Assembly: GCA_013397455.1 (NCBI GenBank)
Contig: VYZB01000337.1
Location: forward strand, 107,554-171,553
Source: Crotophaga sulcirostris
Taxonomy: Eukaryota > Chordata > Aves > Cuculiformes > Crotophagidae
Length of the DNA: 64,000 nucleotides
Direction of reading: 5' to 3'
The notes under the pieces are model-generated. The model made no database searches and was not told the origin of the DNA. It worked only from the letters and a program-made list of their open reading frames with translations. Positions 24,301-38,300 of the stretch are shown here, piece after piece. A program made the translations under genes and the position numbers. Every line of letters begins with the position of its first letter. The stretch's first letter is position 1.

Positions 24301-27300
24301 TAACAGATTCTGTGGCAAACTTCTCAAATTTACTTGGGATTTTTGAACTTTCCTTGTTTCTCTAGGTCTGTCAAACAATTCAAATCATTGACCCAATTGA
24401 CCACTGGTCCCTTTTTGATAACCTCAATGAGCTCTATGGGCCATTCATTGTCTGTAAGAAATGGTGATTGCATTTTATGGTAATTAAACATTCATACTTT
24501 GCTGAATGCAAACACTGGGTGGTTGATTAACATCAAACGTGGAAATCTCCAAACCACAGCAACATTTTAATGCTGCAGGTGCAGGCAAAGCTCGACCTCA
24601 GATTTTCCCACATAGTAAGTGACTCATTAGGTCATCATAATAAGGAAGCACATTCTAGTTTATTAAAAATCTCATTAATTTCTGAACAAAGATGCTCAAT
24701 GACCTCATTGACGCTGTATTTGGTCTCTTGTTATCTGAATATCCTTTATATAATGCTCTTCTAATCATAACCTCTGATGAACTATGCTCATTCTGTGTGG
24801 CGTGCATATTTTGCTCTCAAAAGTGTAAAGAGAGCTAAAAGGGATGGAACTCATAATTCACTATTCTGCATTCTGATTTGGGAGTAAATCTTAGTTCTCA
24901 TTTCTAATGAAAACTACTAACTCCACCTACTCTCCTACTCATTACACAGTAAAGAATATTTATTTTTCATGAACTATTGAAGTACTTTTATTTTTCTAAT
25001 CAATATTTTATTTTTTTCTAAGTTCTGACAAAGAAACGTATGATTAGAAATAGATCTATGTCAGAAATATTTGTTTTACCATTTTCACTCTTTAGCTTCT
25101 GAGAAAGCCTTTACAAAGGGCAAGATAATTTTGGTAACATTTTCTGAAAACATACATTTTAAAAAAATCAAAATTAGAGCTAATAAAATATTCAGTTTTG
25201 TAAACATAAATTACTGGATCAGGCAACACAGCTATAATCACAAATCCTAAATACTCTATATTTTTTAAATTGTTGTAAACATCAGAGTGTATGCGATAAT
25301 CACTAAATTCTTATTTTTCAGTAAAAGAGTCAAGTTCCTTCTTTTAAATTCAAAGACAATAATATATGAAACTCTGAAAAACTAGTTCCTTACCTTTAAT
25401 TTCTCTGCATCAGCCCTAACTTTAAGAAGTTCTGTAATAGCATCCACAAAGCCCTGATGGTGAAAATTGCACATTTTTTCTATCTCCCTGTCATGGTTAC
25501 GTATGCAGGCATCTAGTTTTTCCATAAACCTCTGATGTGCATTTGGTTGGTCATCATATACAGACCTGTTAAATACAAATAAGAAAATGAAAGTTCATTT
25601 CCCCCCCCCCCCAGTTAAAAATAGTATGCAGGGATCTTTATTGAAATCTCTTTCTTAAAAAGAAAATAAAAGCACACAGACTTGATGTTTTGCTGGCATC
25701 ATTTGTGATCCACTCCAAAATCAGCATTAAAAGATAGTGATGGCACAAAACTGAGAACTGAACCCAGCCCTTATGGCATTAATCCAGGTGCTTAACCAGT
25801 TACATCATGGTTGACCTGAGTCTCACTGGTCTGTTATTTATGCCCTAATGCTCAAATAGGGGTACAAAAGAATCAGTTTCTCTGGACACCTCAAATAGCA
25901 TGGATCGCTTTTCCATCAAATTCCACTCTTTGCTAAATATAAAGAAGTGCAAACATACAAATTTGCTTTTCTGTTATTCCTAACATCAGAGCTATCCAAG
26001 TAAACGAGGGTTGGATGCTTCCAGTCAGAAGGACGGGAGTGCTGTGCGGCAGCAGCCGGACCCCTGGCGGACGGCAATCCCCGCGGCTCCCTGCCTCCTC
26101 CTGCCCGTGCTTCACATTTCCAAAAGCAAAACCATGATACACATATGCCTAAGGTTGCTGTCTCAATGGGATCCAACTTTCAGAAATGGCTAAATCAGGT
26201 CTTTCAGTTTATTTTACTAATTGTTTGAATAGTACACTTATAAATCTCAAGTGGGAAACATGACTCCAGGAGAAATTACTGACGTAGCTTGTTGAGCTGC
26301 ATCAGAAATAGCCTGGAAAAACACCCAAGTGTTAAGAGTGAGCAAAGGTGATGGGGGTCAATTTAAAGCTTTAGAATTAAGAAAGGAAGCAAGAAAAGAG
26401 GTATTACAGAGAACAGCATTGGAAATCGAAGATATGAGGTCTCCGAAGAAATGTAAGGCGAAAGCCATTTCAAAAATTTGATCAATAACTTGAAATAGCA
26501 AGAAAAACAACGACAGATAATTTCTGAAACAAATTTTCAGCTAGAACGAGAACAGCAGTATAAGGATGATACAGTCATACATATACAAACGTGTTTGTAC
26601 TGCAAACTGCAAGCATTTAAAAAAATCAGAAGACAAAATCTTTAAATGGCCTTTTCTTAACCTCAAATTTCCTTTTATAATTGCAAAGTTTTCTTCAGAA
26701 ATCCAAAACTAGAAGTTGCCTTAAAAAATAAAGAAATCCTAATACGGGGAGAAGGAAAAAAGGTTGATATTCCAATGGTCGCAACGTTGCACGCAGAAGT
26801 ACAGTCTTAAGGTCAAGGCCCAGGCAACCGTGAGTCAAAGCCTTTAAAAACTCCTGAGTAGAGAGAAAGTACTTCCCTCCCAGTCTTCTTGAAGGCATAT
26901 AACTTCCTATATTCTCCAAGATCCTCTTTTCTAAGCAGACAGCTGTGCTCTGCCAAGATCATCACCCCTTCAAACTTCTAGCTGACTATCTGACAAGAAC
27001 GTGGCCTTTCAAGGAAGAAAAGAGTATAGAAGAGACTGAAAAGACTCTTGTAACTAGATTCTTCATCCTTTTTGAGTTCCTTTTGACCTTGGACAACATA
27101 TTCAGAGAAGCAGCTGAAGTCAGTGAAACGAGAAAGGCAGTAAACTGTACTACATGCCAAAGGAATCGAGTCCAAATTGAAATTTTGTCCAAAATTGAAA
27201 ATTCCTATGATTGATAGGAAAACAAGGTTATGGTACTGAAAGGCAGGCTTTTTCCTACAAAGTGCATGAGGGGAAAAGTCAAGATTGTAGACCCATGAAG

Positions 27301-30300
27301 TAGTTCACAAAGGGAAAAATACACCCTCAGCCTTTCCACCACTGCAGTTTGAAACGACAGCTGGATGGAGCAAATGTATGACAGTCAGTCTCTCCTCCTG
27401 ACGTTCCTGTCAGACACCCATCAAGGCTGTCTGAGGTTTCAAGGGCTGTGAGGAAAGATCATGAGTGACCCAAACTTGTCCATGGGAAACACCTTAATGC
27501 AGAGCCCACTGCTGGCTGGAGGGAGAAGCAGCAGTCTGGCCTGAAAGGAAAGAAAGGTGTGAGACACACAGTCAGCACTGAGTGAGCTCTCATCAGGCAA
27601 CCGAATGTTCTGCATTTGAAGACGTGGGGGAAAGCACATAGACCATATCACTGTTAATTCTAAGGAAATGGGGAAGGGATGGAAGAAAAGTTCAACAACT
27701 GGTGTTGTAGCGCTCCAAAATACACAGTATAAGCTACAGGAGTGCTGCTCTATCTCTGTAAGAAAAGTGTCAGAGATGCTGAAACCTACAGTGTGGACAC
27801 AGAGGGACATCCATCTGTCTCCAGAGTACCATTCCTGGAGAAGAAATAAAAAGATTAGGAGGACCAGAGGCACCAGATAGTCCCTTCACAGACATCGGGC
27901 ATGCATGACCTTTCTCTGAATGGGCTGGACTCACCACCTAGAGCACACTGGACTCTAAAGCAAAAAAAAAAAATAGAAAAAATATTCAATGTACTACTGT
28001 TTCCTTGAGCCTTTCACTTCAGAGTGGAAGAAGTCTCCAAGCTTAGGTCTCCTTTCAACATTCTCAAAGGGAAGTGAGAAAGAAGCACCATTATCACAAA
28101 GAGAGAAGACTTCCCTCTGTCGCTGTGTACTCATAACTGTAAGTTGTGTAACATAACTGTAAACGAAACAGTAGAACACAGCAGACCAAATACAACTAAA
28201 ATGAGATACAAGACCGTAAAAAGATGATGCAAGAGGAACTCCATACTGGAGTTTGCACCACCGAACCTTCTCTGGTGGTAACAATGCACTGTCTTTTTAG
28301 ACTTAGCTACTGCCTGATGATTTTGGGGTATCCAGCAGCTGCAGTTGAACATGGTTGTCTTGATACCTTTTTACCAATTTCAGATCTCCAGCACTAGCAG
28401 ATATGCTGTTAAAATACTGAGAAAGGGAAATGACTTGCTATCAGGAGACCTCGCTTTAAAATGTTACCAAACAATTCCAGATAACACGGACAGAAATTCT
28501 GGAAGTATATACAATGTAGAACAGGCAATACAGTATTCACTGTTATAAAAATCAGTGGTTTTTTTCTCAGGATTAAAGTTACTTATATTTCAGTTTTATG
28601 ATAACAAATAAAGTACTGATTGATAATTCTCAGGGGTATTATCAATATTTAATCCAAAATCACACAGGGAATAAGTGTTCACAATTGGGGGCAGGGGAAA
28701 ACAATACTGCATACATCCTGACACACTGCCTTAACCGCAACATTACTCTACCTTATTAAAACAAGAGTTATTATTTTATGTTCTACCTTATACTGTTTTC
28801 TGGAGGGATACTAATAACATGGTGATATGTGATCTATAACAGTATTTTGATGGGCCTCCTCATGATCCACTAGCAGAATAAATTCCATATTAATTATATA
28901 TGTAGACAGCTCCATCTTGTGGGAACAGCAACAAATCAACCTTCTTCGGCACACGAGTGAAAAAATTCCTGAGACACAACTACTTACCTTTAAAGAAATA
29001 AATCATCACAGTATTTAAAATAAATTCCCACTTTGTATCATAACTCCCAGATCTGAGTGGTAAGAAGGCCAATTAAACAAATTTACTAACTTTCTCAAGA
29101 CGCTGTACTCTGAGGACACCACATACACACCATTTACAAAGGATCCAAAAAAGAAGCCTGACCTAAAGCAACGATCTTCTTAAAAGTGCAAGCACACTCA
29201 AGAGAGCGATGCCCTCTCTGGCCACTGATAGAAATCAGTTTTTTTCTCAAAACTACAAACACAACTGAGGCTTCACACACCTGATTTACCCATTATGGAA
29301 CATCACATATAGTACAGAATTGTTTATTTCCCATACATATATATCAAAAATTACCTACACTTAGCTAAATGAAGTAATCACTACCTCTGAACAACAATCT
29401 GAAGATTTACATTTCAACAGATAATGGCACTGCAAATAGTCCTGATAGCAATTCTGCACTTTTCAAAATTATCCCCATATTGCCATATCTTGGAGAGACA
29501 AGGGATCCTGAAAGCTTCCTGTACCTGCTTCTTTTAAATTACCAGAAAAAATTAAGAGAATTCAAAATACACCCCCCAGTTCTGTTGGGAAGAGAGTGAG
29601 GAAGTGGTAACCTTTCCAGATGTGTTTCTTCAGGAGATAACGATCACTTGCAGTTATGTCTACCCTAAAAATCTCTCTCTCATTTTAAGTTGCTCCACCT
29701 ACATCAGTGAGAAGTGTTATAAACCAGGGCAAACATATATAGGCTACCAAGAGAAATTTTACATGTGTAATGATGTGTTAGATGATGGGTTCGTGTTAGT
29801 ATTGGGTTATAGGTTGGACACGATGATCTCAGAGGTCCTTTCCAACCTTGTGATACTGTGATACCGTAGTATATAGTTCTTTCAAATTTTGTTTACATTT
29901 ATACACTTCTGAATGAAGGACCTCAGGGATCCTCTTCAGCTTTACAGGCCCCTGAAGTTGATGCTGGTGGTCTGAAATACCACGAATCTGAACTAAGCAA
30001 AACTGAAAGACATGATCAGTTCGTATAACAATTGCTTTCAACTTGTGATCTATACAGCTATAGGAATTTATAAAGTACTAGCAATTGATTCACACCACAA
30101 AACCCTGAAGAGCATGCTTCTTCTCAGTATGAGTCTTCCAGCAGGGGGAAAAAAAAAGAGAAAAAAAATCACTGATGTTTGAGTCAGAAATTTGTGCTTT
30201 ATTTTGGTACCAAAAAAACCCCCAAACAACAAACCCCACAACATACCACCTTAATTTTCAATTTGGTAGAACATTACCTTGAGTGACCAGTTAGACATCA

Positions 30301-33300
30301 GTACTGCAAATCAGTGACAGGGCAGGCAGCATTTTAATTCCTAACTGATGGGCCAAGTAGGGCACAAATCAGCAGAGCCAAAGGACTTTTGTGGTGACGT
30401 GTAGTAGGTTATTTGTCAATATTTCCCAGAACTCTGTATACAGACAGATTTTATTTCCTGACTGTTCACAACAACTGGACAATGTGAGTCATATTAATGC
30501 CATAATACAAGGCAAATACAAGATAGTGAAGAAAGTACTTGAAAGAAGGAAAAATGAACTAAGACTAGTCAGCTTAAACTTAAATAGAGACAGCTTAAAC
30601 TAAAGGAGAAAAATGCCTTGGTCACTGGCTCAATATTATTCCAATAAAGATATTTTTACATTGACCTAGTCTTACCAGCTGGGCTAAAGGGAGAAAGGCA
30701 AGTATAAACAGATTTGGATTCAGCTCCCAACACAAAATGAATTTTCAGATATGTAACCATTTTCAAATTGTAGAAAATCAAACATTGCTACTTCATAACA
30801 TAAAAACAGTCCCTATTTTTTTTATTTTCAAAACTAAAACACCATGTGAAAAATACGTACTTAATAGGTCCTACTGACAATATTTGTGTGATCACATGCA
30901 AAAATCTATTGATGCACCAGAGGGCACCATTCCACACACAAAAATACCAGTCTTTGAGGCTGGTCTCCAGAGAGCTAAAATTAAGCCAAGAATCATAAAA
31001 AATAACCTTCCATCGATGCTACCTGACCTTTTACAAAATAATAATAATTTTTAAATCAATTATCCTCAAATCAGGTGATCCACTATATAATGACAACTCC
31101 ATACATATGCATTACCACTCTAAGGCACTATCATAGATCTCTCTCTCCACAAGTGGTAAGAGTACGGCTTCAAAAATATATTTCTGCTGTCACTTTCTGT
31201 GCATTCAACCATGATACATAACATTAAATGCCTGAGTGCAAATGGGATTAAAAGAGGATCAGCATTTCACTAAGGAGGATGGAAAAAAAATCATGAGCCC
31301 AGAAAATAACTGAATACAGTGACCAGACTACTGGAAAAGCAGGCAAAGGACGTGCACATAGACTAGTGTAAAAGCAGAGGAGTCTAAAAATATTTTTTGA
31401 CAGTTCAGCTAGTGCCCTAAATTTGCATTTTCCTTCCTCAGCCCCAAACATCACACCTACATCATCATCTCTCTAGAAAAAGAGAATAATCAGAACCTGA
31501 ACACAAATTCCACTGTAATCTCCTTCGTGGGAGTTTAGCATGGGAAAGTGAATTGAAAGAGGAATCAGAATGAGAACTAAAGCAATTTTGTCTCTTATAT
31601 TTATGGCAATAGCTGTAACTTTTCAATGATAAGCAGAACTACTCAGGTACCTAGGCTTCAGGCAACAATGAACTTGAAGGGTGGATTTTATTAAAAATAA
31701 AAGCTCCATACTTTCATAAGAAAACTATGATTCAAAAGATAATGAATTCCTGGTTGGTGATAAACAGCACTGTCAATTAAAAATCATGGTCTATCAGATA
31801 AAGAAAAAAAGAATATTTAACAAATTCCTTTGGAGTTTTAAAAAAATCCATTATTTCTTGAAGGTTTTCAGGGTTGTTTTTTGTGTGTGTGTTTGGGTTT
31901 TTTTAAATGGGCAATGATTAATTTTTTAATTGCAATCCATATTCAGGAGAAACATCCCTGAACTTATGAAGCATTACTGTAAATTTTTAGATTGAACAAT
32001 TCTCTTCCTAGTAATCATTTATAATAACAGGTTCTAAAAGCAACAAAAGACTCTTAAAGCAGATCATCAATTTAAAAAACAGCAAAAAATCCATGTCAGA
32101 AAATAGAGAAAAAAACCCAGTCTTTTTACAGGACAATGTAGCTCCTCACTAATGACCTTCCACCGTTTTCACACACTCCCAACATATCCTGTTCTGTCCC
32201 AGTTCTAGGATGAATTGCAGGTTCCTCAACCCTGTTTGCATTGCCACAAAGTCTTTCATTTCCTGATTACACAAGACATATGTAGCAATGAAAAACTGTA
32301 TACACACATTCTTTACATGGTACTGATAACCACTTAGTAACTGCCAATCAGTTACATTTCCATGAATGCTGTGATGATGATGGGAATTACATACATATGC
32401 ACAATAATTGTACAAGTTTGACATGGAACGTAAGCCTGATGATGCAACCATCCCATTCTGCAAGGGATGCAAGATAAAAAGATTCATTTGTAGAGCTGCA
32501 GATTTAGCATTGTGGGGAAAAAAATTTTTTAACTTATCACTCCGATCAGTTAAACCAAGTTACAAAAAACAGGAACATAGATATATACTTTTAATTCCAT
32601 TTTTCAAATTAAAATAATTGAAACAAAACACACACTGAAATAAACCAGCTCTCAAATAAAGAAACTCTGCTTGTGAAAAATCACGTTTTTAGAATTTGTA
32701 TCTTGTTACCAAAGTCAAATTTATACTGAGGCTAGAGATGCTCTCAGCTAGTTCCCATACACACCCTGCAAGAAGTGGCTCAAGAGATGTTTGTCCTCTC
32801 CCTCCATTTCCCACTTCATTTAAAATTAAAAAAAAAAATCTTAAATGAAGTTATAAAACAAAATAATATTTACAATTTAAATCTACATGATGATTCCAGT
32901 GTGACTGATGCAAGCGCAAAACACTGACCATGGAAATTAAGATTCTGCCCTTAAATCAGACTTGTCATTGTGACTATAACCATGGCAGCCCGCGATATTG
33001 TATCACACACTCCACTCAAGCTGCAATTTCACAGGAAACACTGCAGAAATTTCCTTTGTCCCACAATACACAAAGATATTTTCTGTTTACACAAACTGCA
33101 AACTTTGTAGGGATTTTTCCACGGAGTAATTTCATATAGGTTGCCGCATACACCCTAAAAAGCTTTATAAAATAATGTCCAGATGTTTCCTGTAATTCAA
33201 CTGGAGTTACAGTAATAAGCACATTTCTTAAAACCTAAGCAGTCTTTCTTTGCCAGGCGCTACCTAGGGCCCATTTCTGCCATCCTTGCCCACAGTTACA

Positions 33301-35287
33301 TCTCGCTGCTCTATTTAAAATATCACATTACATGCCAGAACAATGCAGAACTCAAGCTATGGCCTAATCAGAGTAAGGATTTTATTAATCTTAGTTTAGC
33401 TGTTATGCTTTATTTGCCTGGTTTTCCTGGATGTGCAATTTCTGTGAATTGTTCTCACTAATAGTATCCTGTTTCTATGAGCAGGAAAGGGTCGAGTACA
33501 GTTTTCAGTTAACATTACTTCCTATAAGCACGGTCCATATTCTGTAGTAGCAGCACTACAGCAGTCATTGTTCGTGCTGGATAAGCAATGGGCCACGTTG
33601 ATGGCTGTTAATGAACATCCTCTACAGCGAAACATGAACTGATAATCAGTAAACCCAGATTTGCTATAGACTTCCTCCTTCCTGTTTTTACACTGCTGAC
33701 CAAGGAGATGCTTCTTCCTGCCGAGCCTTTGTGTGACTTTACTGATGTATGAAGCAAGAAACCAAAAAACAAGAGCTGCACTACTATGTTTTTTCTACTT
33801 TGTGGTGCAATAGTAGATAAAACAGACAGCAAAGAAAACTCCAGCTTCACTCACTTTTGTGCTAGCTATCACCACATGACTAAATGTCAAGCCTGGTCAT
33901 CTGTTTCATACACCTAAAAGGATACAGTGGACACAGTTGGTACTCATGTTATTTCATGGAAAACAGAACAAGAAATTTAAGCCCATATAGGAATATTCTT
34001 CTCTTATTGTTTCCACAGACTGTAATATAAATTGTTCCATTTTTAGGAGCAATGAATTCATCACGAAAATGTGAGCTTCTAAGTTCTTCTTAAAGATCTG
34101 ATCAGATTTCTTTTATACATGTCCCAGAAATAATTTGCCATCTATTACAACCTATAGCTAATCCGTCTTCCTTATCTGGGGCACTTCAGACATAATCTTC
34201 AAGATCTGTTTCTGTAGAGTCTTCACAAGACATATCACAATAGAACAAATGTCACAAGCATCTAAGTTACTTCAACAGGCTTTGAATACGACCACTATAC
34301 AGATGTAAATACATTATTTTAGAAATCAAGAAGTTCCAGATTAAATAAAATATCCAATAAGTCAAAATTTTCAAAACCAGCTGTATTAAAATGTATTCTA
34401 TTCAAACTAGATAATTCTTAGATGTGTCACATTTTTCTACAGACTTAAAACCAAAGCATATATTTTCCAATAATTTTATATTATTATTTTTTGTTAACTC
34501 TGTGAGCTCGCATAGCCTATACGTAAAAAATTATTGTGTATTTTTCTCATGCAAATCAACATATCTTTTGCACATGCACATTTCCCAGGATCATCGAAGA
34601 AAAACAAAGAGGACTTTTTTAAAAGTCTGGTTTTAATTTAAAAGGTCAACTAAAAGTAACTCATGGTGCTTCCCTCTGTTGGGAAACAAGTAGCTTCTAC
34701 TACTCTTTGTTACCTTTTACTCCAGTCCTCTACCTGCTCGATAAACAGACTAAGTGGTAGAAAATCTGTTCCTGCTTTAGGGAAAGGTGATGTCACAGAA
34801 ACTCCACCTGATTGCAGCTTCCTAAGTTTATGAAACAAAACAGAACAAAAATCACAGTGTAAACTAGTATCAACTGTGTTACTTTTATGCTGAAATTAAC
34901 TAAAAGTAAAACTCAGAAGAAAAGGTTGCCTGGTTGAAATCAGTGGGGCAGAGATCCTTCAGTTACCCCGCGCACTAGAAATGTACAAACTGTGAGAGCC
35001 ACTACCAACAGAAACACTGAAGTGCCTGGCATAGAAAGGAGAGTAGGGTGTATCAAAGTTGAAGTATGTGATAGTTTAAAGTCTAAACAATTCTATTTGA
35101 CATTGACATGTCTCAAAAGTATTCTCCTAGGCACACACACTACAGTATATGCATTATTAATTTTGGATTACTCTGATTCATGAGAGAATTGCAAGTTACA
35201 TTGACTGCAGTTTTGCAAGCAAATTACTTTCTCTGAGACACAGTGAAAATCCCACTCAAGAGCATTACAGTTCAATACCTTTCTCAT

Positions 35288-35326
<39 letters not shown>

Positions 35327-38300
35327 TTATATATTTATTTTTATTTATATTTAAAGTCCTAGCACTCTCTGCAAGTCCCTGGTGTAGAACTGCTCAAAGA
35401 CAGATTTTAGGCCCTGTCAAACCCCAAGTTTTTCCATCCGGGCTGACACACTCTAAAAAATGATTCTTTCTTTCTTACTTCCTCTGTCAGTGATTAAGTT
35501 CCTTACTAGTTTGGTATTACTGGCAAAGGCTGAGGTTGAGGAAGGACTTCAGCCAGGTTCCAGGAGATATCATTAACTCCTTCCTGCATAAGACACAATT
35601 TGTCAGGCATACAAATAATTTCTTAGCAGACATGGACTACATGAGGAAGAGATGCGTCGTTGAGCACACCTTAAGCTGAACATCGAATTTAATGTGATAT
35701 CATTGTTTTACCAAGGTGTGTGGTGACAGGGATTAGGTTTGGGCATTTCAACCACCATCAGATAATGGGCAGAAAGACTGGCAATAGCTAAATTTTATCA
35801 CTAGCCACAGCAAGCCCTTCAGTAAGATAAAAATCTAATGTGATTACCTGATGCTGATGCAAAGCTAGGCTGTTGTTTTTGAACAAGTTAGTACTTAATA
35901 GTTTAATACAACCCACAGAAATAGATCACTATTTGCAAACCCATTCCTGGCTTTATCTTAGAAGCATTATTTAAGAAATATCAATCCTCATAGATTTGCA
36001 TGAGCTCATTTTAGTAGTATAATCTATAAAATGCAACATGACAAAACTTGCTTAACCACAGTCGCTGTAATTTCAGCCTTGTATGCACAAATGCTCCAGC
36101 ACTTAAAGGTCAAAAACAGGGTTATATTTAATTTAACTATGCTAATGCTCCTCAGGTAGGTATCCGTATTGATACTGGAAATTGCAAAGTCTCAGAGCAA
36201 TGGTTCAGCAATGCTCACAGAAAGCTGCAGTACAGTGTATATTGTTGGCTTCCCGAAAAAATCTGCAAGAATGTAAGTACCCATGTGACTGGCACTTGCG
36301 AAGGATGTAAAATTATGCATTTCCTATGCATATGGCAGGTCCAAAATCTGGGTCAGCAGACACTAAATAAAATCAGCTTGAGGAATAAGCAGATGAAGAA
36401 ATGACATGAATAACAATTGGCTTTCCTGAATTTAACTGACGTAACAGTGAATAAGCCATTCATATGATGGGAAAGCTAAATTTAGATGAGACACAGTGAT
36501 ACACACTGCATGAACCACCTATCAGGTACACTATTCTGAATCTCCCAGCACATTATCCCTCTATTTTAAAAGCTTTAATGTATTTTGAAACATGGAACAA
36601 TTTCAAGCTCTTTGGTAATGCTTGTGAAATTCGAGACAGTTGTTTCAGAAGTAGTCTTCACTTAGGTTACTGGTTAGGTTAAAGCTTCACTTGGCAGTTG
36701 CCCATTTGGAAAAAAATGCAAGAACTGAGTCAGAAGCTGATGCAGAAACATTTAAAGATCAAGATAACCTGATTTCAGACACATATTTCATGACCTAAAG
36801 ATTTTCTGCACAACAGAAAAATGCAGATATGATTACCCACAAACAGTTTCAGGCTTTATAAAAAGTAGATAAGTATTATGTCGAAACTTGCAGCAATGGA
36901 AGTGAATCCTTACTTTCTTCTAAAATATCTTTTGCAAACAATGACAAATCTGCCTGAAACACCAGGCTATCTCAAAGAGAAAAGAGAACTGCATGTCTGC
37001 CACTGAATATAAAAATGCAAGATTAATCAGTCTACAGCACAGACTCTTCTTACACTGTTTTGACTCTGTGGAATGGACTGATGATAGAAGAATATTTCTC
37101 TATCATAGCAATATGCAGGGTGATAGACCTGCTCACATAAGACAATTGCTTTATTTGACTGTTTCGTTACAACTGAAACACTCAGAACATCAACAAACCC
37201 TGCACTAAATGACAAAACCTGCAACCAGTACTGCAAGCCAAACACCAGTTTTTCAGGTTACACTGTTCTCAGCGAGCAGGCCGTTCTCCTCCCTCTATAG
37301 CAACTCAGTTGCAAAGCAGGAGTTAGTTATTATGATAAAGGCAAGCTGACATATATACATCCAAGTACACTCCGCAACCTGATTCTTAAAAGACCACAGC
37401 TAAGACACAAGGATTTTCTAGTTCCTTTGGGCTACTTTGTAACTTCAGTTTGAAAGGGAACCAGGAATGAAATCCATTATCTTTAAAACTGCACAGCGCT
37501 TGAAGACAAAGGGTCAATGAAGATACAGACTACCAATTTTCAAACCCCAGAAATAGCTTATAATATTGTAAAACAACACACTATTTGAAATTGAAATACA
37601 AGACCAAACCATTTCAATTCTGATTCAAAACATTGTTTGATGATCTCAGAGTTCTTTTACGTTAGGTTTCTACTTAAAACAAGACTAAGCTATAGACAAA
37701 GATGCAAACTGCTGGCTCAGAATCCAAAACCAAAATAATGAGAAAGCAGAAAATTGCCTTTAGATAATCATACCTGACAGGTAAAACCACAGGGCAAAAA
37801 TGAGGGCAACCACATTGTCATTGGATAACCACATCATAAAATCCCAAGAGCCCATCAGCAAATACTCAGAAAAAATATTTCCCAGCTGAAATATGGCTGT
37901 GTTAATACTGTACTCTTCCCACATCCAGAAGAGTCATTCATACTGCCTATGCTACTGCTTACCTAACTGTTCTGCTAAAGATACAGAATCATGTAACTAA
38001 ATCATGCGTGCTAGTAATAGTAGTGTATACTTTTGGCAAAACAAGTTACACTGAGGTTTTAGAGCATGCTGTCATACTCCAAAGGGTATTTTAGGCACTT
38101 GGTTCCCTTGGCTTTGGACAGGCCCCCTCAATGGATACAGGAATATCTCCAAAATACAAATTATGGCTTCCAGCCTAGGCAAAGCACCTGCACTTGCAAA
38201 GTGTACCACAACTCAGTAGAATTAATCTCTCAATCCTTATTTCTACATCTGAATTGTCTTAGAAATCTTGACCAGGAAAGACAAAACAGTCTTGCTTATA

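Noticed and set aside
27439..27873. 144-codon minus-strand frame in intron 1
   Set aside because: No recognisable domain or splice context; likely chance.
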